Source: Cyanoderma ruficeps (taxonomy: Eukaryota; Chordata; Aves; Passeriformes; Timaliidae). Taken from it: DNA of 64,000 nucleotides. The stretch is from contig VZDJ01000219.1 in the NCBI GenBank assembly GCA_008694505.1, forward strand, positions 10,654,350 through 10,718,349, given 5' to 3'. The notes under the pieces were generated by a model, which was not told the origin of the DNA, searched no databases, and worked only from the letters and a program-made list of their open reading frames with translations. Every line of letters starts with the position of its first letter. Within the stretch, counting starts at the first letter, position 1. The translations under genes and the position numbers were made by a program. Shown here in pieces: positions 1-12,469 of this stretch.

Positions 1-782
1 CCTTCAGTGTCATTGATCCCACTATTGGTACTGTCTGACCTTGAAACACCCTTTATTTTTTATTTTTAAGCAGATTAGGAAGAAAGCTTCTTGGAGGGCT
101 TAAAAGACTGTATGCTAAAGATGATTTCTGCAACCTGATATGGATTACCATAGTTACTCTGTCTGAGCATGGCAGCTTTCCAACTCCTCTGCCAGGAATG
201 ATCTAAAAGCTTTTCTTTTATTGTGTCTTGAGGTGAGAGTCTGGCTTTAAAAAGCTTTCAGAATTCTAATTCTTTCCTCCAATTTGTTGGCAGGGGGAGT
301 CGAGGGCCGCTCCATCTGATGTCTGATATCACTGATAACCCACAAACGACGCGCTCGGGCTCTCCGATTGTGCATGTCCAATCACTTACTTAATTAAGGG
401 AGATGCAGCTCGTGGCATCCCTATTATCTCTGCAATCTCTGATTCCTCCAGCCTCTTTCCAGGCACACTGTTTAGGGTTTGTGGCACTCCCTCTTCTTCA
501 TGGAACATGTGCATTTGCTGGGCCAGATCTGCAGTTAGCAAGAGCAGCAGAATGTAAAGGGCAGTCTCTCGAGTCTTGTTATCTTCTTATGCACAGTAAT
601 AGCACAGTCTGCATGCCATTCATGATTTTTATTTAATAGAGTTTCCTGGTGTGTATTTTAGGATTCATTTAAAAATACATCAGTGATGAGCAGGGTAGGA
701 AGAAACTGAGCCAAAAATTCTCTCTAAACCCAGACCAATAACTGTCTTCTCCTGCCTGCAGCTGACATTTAGGAGTATTCTT

Positions 783-814
783 AAATCACTTTAAGTGATT
801 TTTAAAAATCACTT
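783..814. repeat. Short palindrome plus third copy of its arm
   Basis: The 9-base arm AAATCACTT (783-791) is followed after one base by its reverse complement (793-801). A third, direct copy of the arm lies at 806-814. The block could form a tight hairpin, or be a cluster of three binding sites for one factor. It is short enough to be chance. Confidence 0.6.
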
Positions 815-2579
815 CCAAAAAAAGGAGTCTGAGGGAGAGACTATGGGTGAATTGCCTGATGCCAACATGAGTAGGGTAGAGAGACTGGGCCCTAAGTTAA
901 TGTTGAATTAATGTTGATAAGTGATTAGAGGGAAACTGGAAATGGCAGACTGTGTGTGGAATATCTCAGCATCGCTTATGGCAATATTTTAATGATGAAA
1001 AGTCCAGGTTTCTATATATAGCACTGATTTATTCCTTGGGATTTTTACTGGGGCTCTTTCAGAATTCCATGGACTGTGGCATGGACTACCCTGCTGACCC
1101 CACTTGGGCAGGGAGCACTTCAGCCCTTTTTCTATTTTATGTCTCCATTTGGCAGGTCCAAGACTGGGACAGACCCGTTTCTCCTAGTGTCAAATTAATT
1201 CTTTATCCACGAGACTATCCTTTATCCTGCTGTACTGTCTGGAAATGATAAATTATTGCCGTAGATAACAAATACTTTCTTCTTCTTCCTCCCCACTTCT
1301 CAGCCCTTGTTCGTAGTGCTGTCCTCCCTGATTTCGATAGTTGGGTTAAAGCCTGTGCAAAAACCCAAGTCATAGTGAAATGTCAGCAGGCAAAACCAGT
1401 CCAAAATGCCTGGATTGCTGATACAGACATGCTGCACGTTCATCCATCTCCCTCCTGAAATCAATAAGGCTCTCACAGAGCCTTCGAAGGGGTCCCAGCA
1501 GAGCCTTCACTGTAAGTTTTCTGCCCTGATCCGCGGTTTTGGCCGAACATCCTGAGATGCTGCCAAGGCTGCTCAGGGCAGCTCAGGGGATGTCAGGGCT
1601 AGTTCAGCCCACCAAGCCCAGCTCAGGAGATATTTTAAATGCCATGAATATTTTAAATGAGCAAAAATCAAGCCCTCGAGCATCCTGCTTTTCCAAATTG
1701 TGAGAGCTGTGACCAAATACAGACAAATACACAGGTAGTTTACATAATTAAAATTAAACCTTCTTTTCCATTTTCCTCCTCTTCCTTTTCCAGCAGCACC
1801 CCATTTAATGCCTGTGGCAAGATTCATCACCTGGAGGCTGTTTTTTATGAGATTTGACGAAGATCATTCAGAAGTCAATATTTTGCCAAAAGCTAAGTGA
1901 TAAGTCTAGTGACTTGCATATAATTACTCCTTTTCTTTTATGTCTTCCTTTTTACCCCCCTCCTCTTTTCATTGGGGCTTTGAATTACTGACAGCAGAGC
2001 AAATGAGCTATGCTCAGGAGGTATAAAGGCTTCAGGTTTGTGCTTTGCTCACTGCCTCAGCTTCATTTTGCATGATTCCTGAATAACAGCAGGAGCACGG
2101 AGAAGCCGTCATGTCTTCATGTACAAAACTCACAGCTCTCCACTGAATTCCTTGAGGCTTCCTTGTCATTCGATGAGCCAGGCAACAGTGGTTCCAGCAG
2201 GACAAAGTGAACTGGTTTGAAGGAGCAGGGTATGGAATGGGCAAGGGGAATGAGGCTCTCAGATACCTTTAGGCTCCTTCAAATAACCTGGGCTGGATTT
2301 TGGTACAAAGCTGAATTTCGGTGCAAAGAAATTTTTGCCTTTGTGAATGGACCTTGCACAGAAACCAGCATAAAAATCCTCTTGGCAGCTGGCTCCCTTC
2401 CTAAATATGATCACCCTTCAGCCCATAAAATTACAGCTCTAGCTTCATACCAATGTAGTTAAAAGAGCAGATTTATCTGGGGCCCTAAATCAGAAGCTGA
2501 TGTGCAGCAGTGGCTGTGTGCTGCCAGACTCATGCAAAAATGCCCCAAGTCACAGTTGTTCCATTCTGATAAACCTGTT

Positions 2580-2599
2580 TCTTTCTTTGCAAAGAAAGA
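2580..2599. repeat. 20-bp perfect palindrome
   Basis: TCTTTCTTTG at 2580-2589 is followed immediately by its exact reverse complement at 2590-2599. The centre is TTTGCAAA. No spacer separates the arms. It lies in otherwise unremarkable noncoding DNA about 350 bases upstream of an ancient CR1 relic. The low-complexity CTTT composition makes chance formation more likely than for a mixed sequence. Confidence 0.8.
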
Positions 2600-2929
2600 G
2601 ATTTCACAAAGAAATTTATACTAAAGATTTTGGGGTTTGTTTTGCTGATTGCCTGACGAGCACTAGTGAAGATTTTTAAGCAGGTCACATGTGAAGGTGC
2701 AGTAAAAAGAACTGGGTACTGTGGCCCTGGGTTAGGCACCTGGTCCCATCAAAGCCCAACTGACCTGTGAAACCTTCCAAAAGGGAGCAAATTCAGTCCT
2801 GTCTCCCTGGAAGTAAAGAGCTGCCTTGTGACTGAGTTAATGCTCACAGGGTGGTATGAAATGTGTCTATATTGATTTCAAGGAGAAAGTTGTTATGAGG
2901 AAGCATTTCCTAAGACTCAAGGCTGGTTA

Positions 2930-4203
2930 GTTCGCAATCATTTCGTGTTAAATAATTCAGAAGCTGATGCAAAAGTAAATTAGTAAGTAGTCTAAACAAC
3001 ATGGTTTTGTGGCAAACTTTATCAAAGAGACCTAATTTTTACTCTCTGATTATATTACAAGCCTGGTTGACAAAAAGGATCGTATAAATTTAGTGCATTT
3101 AGACTTTGTGAGGTGTTTGACTTGGCAGTGAATGGCGTGCTGATTAAACATTAGCACCATTCAGTAACATTAGAATATGCATTAAAGGGATAACAAAGTG
3201 CCTGGCAGAGCTCAAGGAGTAGCTGTTGATGGGGAGTCAGGATTAAATGGACCTGTGGTTTTCTGGAGCACATTAGGGTTAAGTGACAAAGCTCTCTGCT
3301 GTTTGTATCAATGGTCTGTAGCAAAACAAGAAACGAAAAAAATTTGTAAACCACTAAGAACTGAAGAATAGCAGGCAGTGAAGAGGAAAGGAGACTGGGG
3401 AAGGTGAACTTTTTGGGAAAGGGGATTTGGAATCCACCAGGCCCATGCTGGTCTGTACAAGGGCACAGCCCTGCAGGCTGGAGCACGGGGAGCACTCGCG
3501 GGATGAAGGGAGCAGTGATCCAAGAAGCCTCTGCACATCGATCCTGCTGCGACGGCCTGACAAAGGGAATTTATGTGGCCTTTAAATATATAAACAAGGG
3601 AGTACTGAATAACAGGAAAAGAGGTGATTTTACTTTTATTGCAGCACAGCTAAAACCAGGTCTCAAGTAGCAAAATATTGAGTAGAAAGTTTGTAAGGAG
3701 ATGAAAAAGTTGGAAAGTGGCTAGAAAAGAAAAGCTGAAATTGTTTGAGGGTATGAGGAAATGTTTTACAAGAGGAGGCCTGAAAGGTTCAGTGTGTTTC
3801 ATGGACCAAAAAATGGTCTGAGGTGTGGTGGGGTTTTTTTTGNTTTGTGCACAAGTCTGTTCTGGGAAGAAAATAACTCTGTCCTAAAAGGAGAGAAAAA
3901 TAACAGAAAAGCCCATCTCTGAAAGCTGAAACAGATATTATTAAATGAGGTGTGGGTTTGGTGAGAGTGTTTTAGGGTTTGTTTTATTTTAACTGGGAAG
4001 TGATTTTAGTCATTGGAGCACATAACCAAGAGAACAAAATAAGAGAATTCTTTGCTTTTGGATGGCTCCAGAGTAAGGCTTGCTGCTGTTCTCCACTATT
4101 GACTTTTTTGGAACTTACAGCTCTGTTCGATTAGAAATAGCTGAGTAAAATACACTGGACTGTTATAAGGTCAAAGGAAGATCTAATGAGTCTTCCTGGT
4201 GTT
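2930..4203 (+). mobile_element. Ancient CR1 LINE (turtle/amniote type), 3' half
   Basis: This degraded non-LTR retrotransposon is collinear with my memory of the amniote CR1 consensus. The reverse-transcriptase segment is at about 2990-3270. It includes the stretch coding the LDF...FDL block near 3098-3125, where a one-base loss shifts the frame. Further segments match at about 3560-3640 and 3690-3810. The 3' end lies at about 4010-4203 and finishes in the family's characteristic 'AGGTCA..AGATCTAATG' tail region. Frameshifts and stops are frequent, so it is long dead. Internal parts such as about 3300-3550 are poorly matched. One N sits at 3843. Boundaries are approximate. Confidence 0.75.
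3843..3843. other. Single ambiguous base (N)
   Basis: A lone N follows a run of eight T and a G, inside the CR1 relic. It most likely marks an unresolved homopolymer length in the assembly. Confidence 0.9.
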
Positions 4204-4902
4204 CAGCTCGTTGCCACTGTAACTGGGGCTGAGCACAGTGATATTAAAAACTGCCTGACCCCATCTCAAAAGGAAAAACTCTCCCACTGTTATTAGCTTC
4301 CTCGTGTGTGACAGTTGTTGTTCATACATTTTTAATGTTTTAATCTGGAAAGCTCATTGGCATTTTGTTCCTAAACACACGGTGCTGCTCCACAAAGGAG
4401 GACATTTGTTCCTGCAGCTGCACCATCTGGGCAGGAGAGCAGCAGGGCTGCCCCAGAGTGCTCTGCCCTGCCCTGCAGAGCTTTGCCAGCATTCCTCAGG
4501 AGCTGGAATTGCTCCACTGCCATCCACATGGTTTGTGTTGAGCTGATATCGAGGCTGTCTTGGGTGGCTCCAGCACGGCTGGGACTCCTCTGCTCAGCAG
4601 GATCAGCAGCAACAGGCAGTGGTTTGATAGAAGGAAGAGATTTATGGTGCAACCCCAATTCCAGCACCAAGCCTTAAAGATCTGGAGGCAAAAGGAACAA
4701 CTACAGTTATGAAATGTGTCAAGAAGTGTTTCCCATCAGGAAGCAGGTGATGAACTCACCACAGCCTGTGCCAGCTTTTTCTGCCCATGCTGCAAGGCTC
4801 TGTGTCACATATTAAAGTTGACCTTGTGGTGTGCCTGCTCTCAGGAATAAATGTCTCCTTGCTCTGCAGCTGTTACCCACCCTGAACATAACTCTTTTTG
4901 TG

Positions 4903-5036
4903 AAAAAAAAACTAAACCAAACCAAACTAAACCAAACCAAACAAAAAACCACAAAAAACAAACAAACAAAAACCCCAAACCCCCTCAATAACAAAAAAAA
5001 CAAACAACAAGAAAACCCCAAACAACCCAACAAACA
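4903..5036. repeat. C/A-rich low-complexity and CCAAA pentamer tract
   Basis: After a short A run, the plus strand carries about 130 bases built almost only from A and C. It starts with imperfect CCAAA/CTAAA pentamers and moves into CAAA and CAAAACCCC motifs. Reading frames through it give only Lys/Asn/Thr/Pro-rich or Phe/Val/Leu-rich low-complexity peptides and should not be annotated as genes. Confidence 0.85.
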
Positions 5037-7432
5037 TTTGGGTATTCTGCAGTGCTCTCACTCCCAAAGCCCTGCCAGGCAGGGATTGCTGCCTTTTCCC
5101 CAAGCAGAGACTGAGAAAAGTTTTGTCTTAGACTGACCCGGCTCCAGCCTCAGTGTAGGGGATTTGTTACAGATTTCCCCTTGTTCCATTCTTGCAGTGA
5201 TTTAGCCATTTCTAGCAACTAAACCCCAAATGCAGCCACATGTCACATCGCTGGCAGTGGCACAAGGTGCTCCAAGGCCACTGCCTCTAAGCAGGGAGGA
5301 GGGAGTGGTGCACAGGAGCCTCTAAATTCCAAAGCAGAACTATAAAGAGCTGTAATCGTACCCAGAGTAACTTCCCTGCTATAACTCTCAGCAGGAAAAC
5401 AATTACAATTGCAGCAGTATAACCAGACAGACACGCTGTAAATACAAAACATCCTTTGGAAATATATGCTCCACATTCTAAACACATTTAGAATTAAGGC
5501 AAACAACTCTTTTCCGATTGGGATTCAAGGCAGGCATGCCGAGGGGTTTGGGATTTTTTTCTTTTTCCCCCTTTACACGTCTAGATTTTTGTTTAGCAGA
5601 CAGATAAGGTGCTGTGTTAGTTGATATGGGGAAGGCACGCTCAGGCTGTTGTAAGAGAAATGGCAGGGGAGAGCTCACCCTGATGCTCAGTCCCTCACCC
5701 TCCCCACTGCAGCCGGTTTCTTCTGTCCTGCTGAGGTGAAGGCGAATGAGAAGGGGGGGTTTGGTTGGTTTTCGGCACCAGAGAGGACAAAGCACAAAGC
5801 CAGATCTGCTGCCGGGGGTGGGACGCAGCAGCTCGAAGGCTCAGCTGGTTCGATCCCCTCAGCGTGCTCTGGTCACTAGGGGAGGATAGAGGATCGCGGA
5901 GCCCGTGGGTCATGGACACACTCCCGAGGAAAATGGGAATGCTGCAGGGTCTTTCTGCCTGAGATCTGCCGCTTCTGCCACGGCACAACCCAGAGAAGCA
6001 TCTGGATACAGAAAGGAAAGGACCCACGCCTTGCTTTCTTTACACATTTATTTGGTGGAGAAGACTCAGGGTTGATATTTGGGGCACGTTGTCTTTCCCC
6101 AAACATTCAGGATTTGATTGATGATCATTTTTAAGTGGTGAGATGTTGATCTGCCAGAGGGTATTTTAAATAACTGGGCATGAAAGATATTACTGAACCC
6201 TGTTTAGAGAGGCTAAAACATATATAAATGCAATGTTGTAGTATCTTCATCCATCTTTAGAGGGACTTTATGCAGCACATGTTCCTACACTGCTCAAAGA
6301 AGTAAAATTTGGCCATTTGCTGCTGCCTAGTCCAGCCCCTCTTGGAGAAGGGCAACTTGGCAGGCTGGGAGAGTTTTTTAGTTTCTACTGTCCCTCACCC
6401 AGTTCAACAGGAGGAGGGGGAAGCAAAGTCCTAAAGAAATGTGCTCGAAAATCTACACAGTTCTCTGGGAACAGAGATATCTTCTCTACATGTATTTTAA
6501 AACCATTCTCCTGCAGAATGTTCAACATGATGGTTTTATAAACCTACAGGAAGTTTTTCATTGGGTACTTTGGGAGGGAAGATACAAGTTTATGTGGTTG
6601 TATCAGTCAGGGTACGGCTTCCAATGCTTCCTGCTGATCCTGGATGTGACTTATTCAAGTTATTGTGAGACATTGCAACACCTTCTATAAGTGTCCACTG
6701 GTCATTTTAGCATTATCTTTAGTTAGAGGGACGATGCTGTAGAATTTAAGGACAGGAGGGTGAGTTGAGGTTAGGAATGGTGTGTATCCACCACAAATGG
6801 GAGTGTTGCCCAAGGCAGGAGATTAGGACAGTGCTTTCTCCAACGACAGGAAGAACAAAAAGTTCACATTTTGAAAATAATAACAATACAGGAGAGAGAG
6901 GGGAGGAAGGAACAAAAGAGAGATCTTCCAGGGATCACAAAGCCAAACCTAGCGGCACTTTACTGCAGCTCTCAAAAGTTTAGAAGTGAAGCCCATAACA
7001 GTGAAATGCATGGCTTGAGGGCCAGAGCTAAATCAGGCTCCCAGCACAGAGCAGGGGCTGTCCTACAGATCCGTTTGTCACGGCAAGTAAAGGCTGTGAA
7101 GCAAACGAAGGGGAACAGAGCTGATGTTTAACAGCCACTCTACAGCCACAAAGCTACTTCTGCCTCCTACCGGAAAGCTTATATAGGGAACAAGTGGCAG
7201 GTTTCTCCATGCTGGCAGGTCATAAACTTGAGATGTCCCTACACATGCCCCTTTTCCCTGCTCATTCTCTTTTGCTGTGAGCAAGTAAGGGACGACAGGT
7301 TGGGGATGCAGCTTTAGAATTTGAATAATTGAATTTCCGTTCCTGTTTTCAGTGAAAACACTGGTTTGCCTGTACCAGAGCAGGAGCTTCTAAAAATGCA
7401 ATCACACCATAAATGTGCAAAAGTGCACAGAC

Positions 7433-7470
7433 GTGTACACACACAGGTACACACACCACAAACACAAACA
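7433..7470. repeat. Imperfect AC microsatellite
   Basis: This is a short run of ACAC and ACACACC units with interruptions on the plus strand. It is decayed, and not long enough to suggest strong length polymorphism. Confidence 0.7.
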
Positions 7471-7636
7471 AGCTTCTGCTGTGCACTTGTAGAGCTCCTG
7501 GTCTGGAACTGAACACTAATTTTCTTGTGTATTTGTCTTCTTTACATTGTCCTCATTGCAATGATTTGATTTGCTTAGAGCAACAAACAACACACGGAGT
7601 AGGTAGGGAAATAAGCAATTGTCTTTATGTTTTGCC

Positions 7637-7650
7637 TATATATATATATA
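7637..7650. repeat. (TA)7 microsatellite
   Basis: Seven uninterrupted TA units lie in noncoding DNA. Confidence 0.85.
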
Positions 7651-8095
7651 CCATTAGCTCCACACAAAACATGACTCACCAGCAGCAGGTGTCCTGCTGT
7701 TATGTTGGGCAGATTAGCAATGATAGGGAGGGGGCTGCTCTCCCTATATGGCATCCCAGAGGGAATCTAAAAATAGCACAGACTTACAGCAAAGTAAAAG
7801 TATTTGAGGGCTTTGAACGAAGTCTGCTTCTGAAGGTAAGAATCACAGCTGATCTGTTTAATCTGCCATTCCTTCTTCTTTTGGTTTCTTTTTTTTTTCC
7901 CCCCTCCTGTGTGAAGCTTGCCTTGGCAGGGAGTTTAGAGTTATAAACAGTCTCTGTGTTTATAGAAACAGGGTGGGGATTGAGCAGTTAGAAATCAGCG
8001 TAACAGCGTTTGCAGTGGAGGCAGAGGCAATAGGGGAATGCGTCTCTGTTAGAAATAGTTGCCTTTTCCCCCCTCCCTTTTTCTCTCTCTCTCAG

Positions 8096-8197
8096 TTAGA
8101 GAATCTGAATGGCATATGAGCAATCCCAGCATGTGACTCTGCTCCGAGGAGCCGGCGAGCTATTGCTGGTAGTTACTCCCACCATGAAACAAGTCCA
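8096..8197 (+). other. Candidate spliced exon with possible start codon
   Basis: A 102-base segment is bracketed by very good splice signals. Upstream is an almost pure pyrimidine tract of more than 30 bases ending in CTCTCTCAG (AG at 8094-8095). Downstream is a GTAAGC donor at 8198. Inside, after a short upstream ORF, an ATG at 8184 sits in the favourable context CCCACCATGA and would encode Met-Lys-Gln-Val before the junction. This suits an alternative 5' exon of the gene whose CpG promoter lies 5 kb downstream, or of a separate transcript. I do not recognise the product. Chance splice-like pairs are common in introns. Confidence 0.3.
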
Positions 8198-11100
8198 GTA
8201 AGCAAAGTTGTCTGCAAAGTTATTGTAGCGGCAGAATTTGAGAAGAGAGGAACTGTTTTGTGTTTCCAAGGTGTGTGCAAATCAGGGTGCTGCGTGTGCT
8301 CCACGGGAGGGTGGCTGAGCAGGTTTTTCATTTTTCAGCCTTGCTGTTAAATGTCTGTGTGTCTCTATGCTCAAGCATATTGGTGGTAGACAGCTGGCCA
8401 AAAGGAAAATATTGCTTTTCAGAGGAAAACTATGAAGGATAACTCTCTGTATATTATATTTACATGTGCATATCCACATCTGCACCTATGCATAGAGATC
8501 CTGAGCTGCTGGGCTGCAGAAAAGTCCCCCAAGCTTTGCTTTGAGCTGCTGCCTCTGTGCAGCACAGAAATGGAGTTGTAAGGTCTGAGTTGCACTGCTG
8601 AAAAATGAGGTACAAGGGCTGCTCGTTACACCAGAATAACCTCACGGGCTGTGATGGATTTCCCCTGACTTTTTCGAGTGGCATCACTAACATTGAAAAC
8701 AAGCAACTTTGGTGTTGTGGAGAGGGGAAAAAAATCCGACAGCCCCTCACGGGGAGTGTCTGAGGACAGCGCTGTGTGTCACACACAGGCGTGAGCAGGT
8801 GTGGGCATCCTCACCGAGAGCTGCCATTCCCCAACTTCGAGCCCCCAGCGATAACGATTTTCTCCTTCTCCTTCTTCTCTCCTTCGATTTGTGTGTCTCC
8901 TTCTCTGCCCTCATTTAGTGCTGGTTTTGGCAAATGAGTTCCAGAGGGGTGAGCACGGCCAGGGGCTGGCTGTGGTGTTGTGGGGTGGAGGTGGCACTTG
9001 GGGTCTCGCTCCCTGAGCTCCTGCAGTGGGTGTTGGAGCCCATCAGCGCCATTCCCAGGATACCTGCCTGTTCCTTGAGTTAGTGCTGAGCTCCTGACTA
9101 GGCCAGTAGCTCCCTTGGCTGCTATGGGGAAGGTGGCAGAAACAACCTAATTTTGGTTCCCTGATGTTGAGCCAGCTTCTCCTAAAAGCAGCATCGATGA
9201 CAAAACCAATGTTAATTTGAGTGGGAAAAGGACAGAACCCAAATGAATATACGCTGGCCTTTGTAATTATCTTTATTAGCTGATAGGGAAGGAAGACCTT
9301 GTTCACTGAGTGCATTTCTATGGCTGCCTGGCTGTGCTCCAGGGATGCACCAGCCTGTGAGCAGACGGGCTGGGAGAGAGGGATGGGAGTGCTGTATCCT
9401 TGCACGGGGGGCTGTAATTCACTGTCATCCCCAAATGATTAAATCCTGCTTAGTTCAATCCAGCAGGTAATGGGGAAACACCCACAAATATGGTGGGTAG
9501 GATTTAGGTCCAGGTGCTTGTTGAAAAACTTTTCCTATCGAGTCCAAAGTTCAAAATCCTGACCCCTGTGAGGACAGCATGCAGGGTTTAGTCAGTGTTA
9601 AACATTGCATTTTTAGATTGGTAAGAAGAGTGAAAATTGGAGAAAGCAGCTGAGAAGCACAAGAGCACAGGTCAGCTGGGCTAAGTGCTGGGGATGGACA
9701 TAGGCTAAAAGCAAATCCTACTTGGCAGCACAGAGAATCTGCTGGGGTTGGCAGTCTGAAACCTGTTGCACAATAACTGTTTTCTTTTCCAGTAAACCAA
9801 TATATTGACGAGGATAAGCAGAAAGGATCAATCCTGATGGAGCTCTGCAGGGTGTTTTACCACATTGCTTGGTTCAAATGGCCACAGCTCATGTTCATGT
9901 GGTTTTCCCTGCTGATCAAACTGGATATGACAGAAGACAATATAATTGAGGGCTTTTTTTTCTCTTACTGAAAATGAATTGCTACATGAGATTTCATATG
10001 CTCACACTTCCATACTTACGGGGCGTCCCAAAAATCTCATTTCCATTGCGCCAGAAATTAGCACAGACTTAATGTTGCAACTTCTTTTAAATAAATTCTC
10101 TTGACAAAGTAATATTATGGCATATTGAAACAGAGCAGACATTTCAATAGGAGCATGCTGAAGGCACACACCAGTGATATCTTGGTGATAGCTCAATAAA
10201 TAATCCAAACAAGGTAGGCCCAAAATGCCACAGAAATGCTGTGTTGGTTCTGACCCTTCCATGTGTTCTCCAACGCCCTTGGATCTCCCTGTTTGCTACC
10301 AGAGGGTGAACAAATGATTTGCATTTGAGAGGTCTTTCTAGCTTGTTTATTCCTCTTAATTCTTTAAAAGGACATCAAGATGCAAACCATACCAGGGGAG
10401 CTCATAGGAAGGAGGCCACCACGGTGGATGCTGTCAGTAATCCTCCTGCAAAGACTGTAGCAATTCCTTGGGCTGGTCTTTTGCTGGCCATCTGCTTAGC
10501 ATTCCCTGGTGGTTCTTGGGTTTGGATCTCCGGTATGTTTGTCATTTCAGTCTCCCACTTTATTATTTCCAGAGCCAAGTGAACCGCTGCCAAAGCCAAT
10601 GCAATAAGATTGCATTGTGAGCTTTGTGACATGGTATACTTTTCTTTTTATCTTGAAGCCTCAGCTTCTGGAATTAGTTGCTTATGTTAGAATCCCAGCA
10701 TTCATTTAAAAAAAGGAAAAAAAAAAAAGAAAAAGAGTGGATCTCTGCTCCTCAAGGACCAAGGAAAAAGCTTGAAAAAAAGGATCTCTGCAGACTTAGC
10801 AATCACAGGCCAAATGAAAAGAGGCTTTTTTTTTTTTTTCCTCCTCGACCTCAGACTGTTTTACAGACAATCATCCTATTTCTGAATCTCTCACTCACAG
10901 TTTTTGAGTTCTGGGTGCTGGCAAACCTGAGTAGCAGCTGTTCCTTTCTAAAGGCAGGGAAAATAAGTAGAGTAATCTCTAAGAGGAGCAGTTATTTTAT
11001 CTTTGCCTGTGCTGCATTTCCCTCTGGCCCTGCAGCCCGCTCCTGCCAGTGCTCAGCTCAGCACTGGGAACCCTTTGCAGCAGCTCCAAGAACCACTTAT

Positions 11101-12363
11101 TTCCCATGAAGTCCAAGTGAGAAATGGAGGGACAAGAGTTTGTGTTAACCCAGGACTGTGATTCCCTTGAGGTCAGGAGCTGCAGCTGCTGCTGTCACTG
11201 ACCCCATAACTTTAAATAATCTTAGCTATGGCTGTATGTGGCACATCTGAAACATGATTAGGGCTTGCCCACTTCAGGGGTACACACTGTCACTCTCTCC
11301 CCAGTTTGGGGATATATTTGGGATAAAACTACTAGAGCCGGGAAGGGTCCATCATTTCTATTTCAGTTTGCTTAGTGGACTGCTTTCCTACTTTCATTTT
11401 TCTGTGGGAAAAGACAGGACACATAAGACTGGTTTTAACAAAATATGCTTGTTGGTCTGGATTTTTCATCACTGTGGGCTGAGGCCTTAGGGAAACATAT
11501 TTTTTTTATTGCTTTTTTCCGGTAACTAAATGGAATTAGCATTCCCTGCCATTGCTGGCCAACTGAATCCACTCGCAAATCAGTGCAAGCAAAAGACATC
11601 AACAGTTATGAAGTACTAAAATTAAAAGAATAACAGAAAAGAAAATGAAGTCCCATAGGTCAAATTCATTGCTTGACTAACTTGATAAAATTTACAGTGC
11701 TTGAGACTTGCCAGTTTTGCTGATGTGCTTTTGTTTTCTTTTGGCCTGTCAGATTTCTTCACTATTTTTTTTTTAATCTGGAGATAAGAGGAACATTTTT
11801 TTGCATACAAATTTTTCATACAACGTGCAACAGGAATTTTGCATATAATGTAATACAGATGGAAGGAGTGCATGTGTAGAGGCTCTGGTGTAGGGTTATA
11901 TGGTGTAGCCCCTGTTCTTTGGTGGGAAATGATTTTACAGACCTTTGATGAACCAAACCGGGCACTTCATTGGGATTTTAAGGGAAAACAGGGTCCCAGG
12001 CCCCTAGAGGGAAGGGAAGAGCAGCAAATGGACACGTGATGGAAAGTTCTCCTTGAACACATGTTTAACCTGCCCTAGCAACCACTAGTCAGTAGCTACT
12101 GAGCTTATTGCAAACTCTTTCTACCTTGATACTGAGCTCCAGACTAAAACATGGAAGGGAAGCGCTCATTGCCATCTGCTAGAACCAAAGCATTTGCATA
12201 TGCCTGCAAAACAACCAACTTTTTAGAGTACAAAAAAAACCATTTCCACTGATTGCCTCTCCAACACATGGAACTCCAAGGGAAAAGGAGCTGTGTTGCT
12301 GCTGGAGCCACTCTGGGTGGCCAGGCTCCTGCTGCCACTTGGCTGCTGGGCAGAGTCTGCTTT
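8198..12363. other. Noncoding DNA upstream of the CpG-island promoter
   Basis: No gene was recognised. The stretch includes ordinary T/C-rich and A-rich low-complexity patches (for example 8861-8888 and 10709-10737). It also holds an AT-rich segment at 9985-10260 that has the look of a conserved noncoding element, listed separately. The reading frames of up to 143 residues have no recognisable domain. Confidence 0.5.
9985..10260. promoter_or_regulatory. Candidate conserved noncoding element
   Basis: This is a compositionally even, AT-rich segment without repeats, low complexity or splice signals. It carries an uninterrupted 86-codon minus-strand frame that has no recognisable domain. Such segments in long avian introns are often conserved enhancers, but I cannot measure conservation here. 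The call is inference from texture only. Confidence 0.15.
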
Positions 12364-12445
12364 NAAAAAAAAAAAAAGAAAAAAAGAAAAAAAAAAAAAG
12401 AAAAAAAAAGGAGAAGGAGGAAAAAATCAATTTAAAAAAGGAGGA
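12364..12445. repeat. A-rich tract with single N
   Basis: The plus strand carries an N at 12364, then runs of A broken by single G residues to about 12410, then a G/A-rich stretch. It lies immediately upstream of a CR1 3' end. The N probably marks an uncertain homopolymer length. Confidence 0.85.
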
Positions 12446-12469
12446 ATGGAGAAAGCAGTGTCCATAGTA

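Larger units (their letters stand above)
1..2929. other. Unique noncoding DNA, left flank
   Basis: I see no gene here. All reading frames are short and lack protein-like composition. A small patch around 300-420 is richer in CpG than its surroundings and holds a CCAAT box (near 379) next to a TTAATTAA homeodomain-type site, so it could be a regulatory element. Two short palindromes (783-801 and 2580-2599) are listed separately. No interspersed repeat was recognised in the rest. Confidence 0.55.
4204..8095. other. Noncoding DNA, mostly unique
   Basis: I recognise no gene. The block holds a C/A-rich low-complexity stretch (4903-5036) and AC and TA microsatellites (7433-7470, 7637-7650). A stretch around 5735-5990 has more CpG than its flanks but is far below island level and has no first-exon signature. 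A donor-like AAG|GTAAGA lies at 7836 without a convincing partner acceptor. Confidence 0.5.

Noticed and set aside
4831..5136. 101-codon frame rich in Lys, Asn, Thr and Pro
   Set aside because: It is the C/A low-complexity tract being translated.
5845..5870. GGTTCGATCCC resembling a tRNA B box
   Set aside because: No A box at the right distance and no cloverleaf could be folded around it.
7413..7946. 177-codon plus-strand open frame
   Set aside because: It crosses two microsatellites and a poly-T/C tract, has mixed composition and no recognisable domain. It is the longest frame away from the CpG island, but is still compatible with chance.
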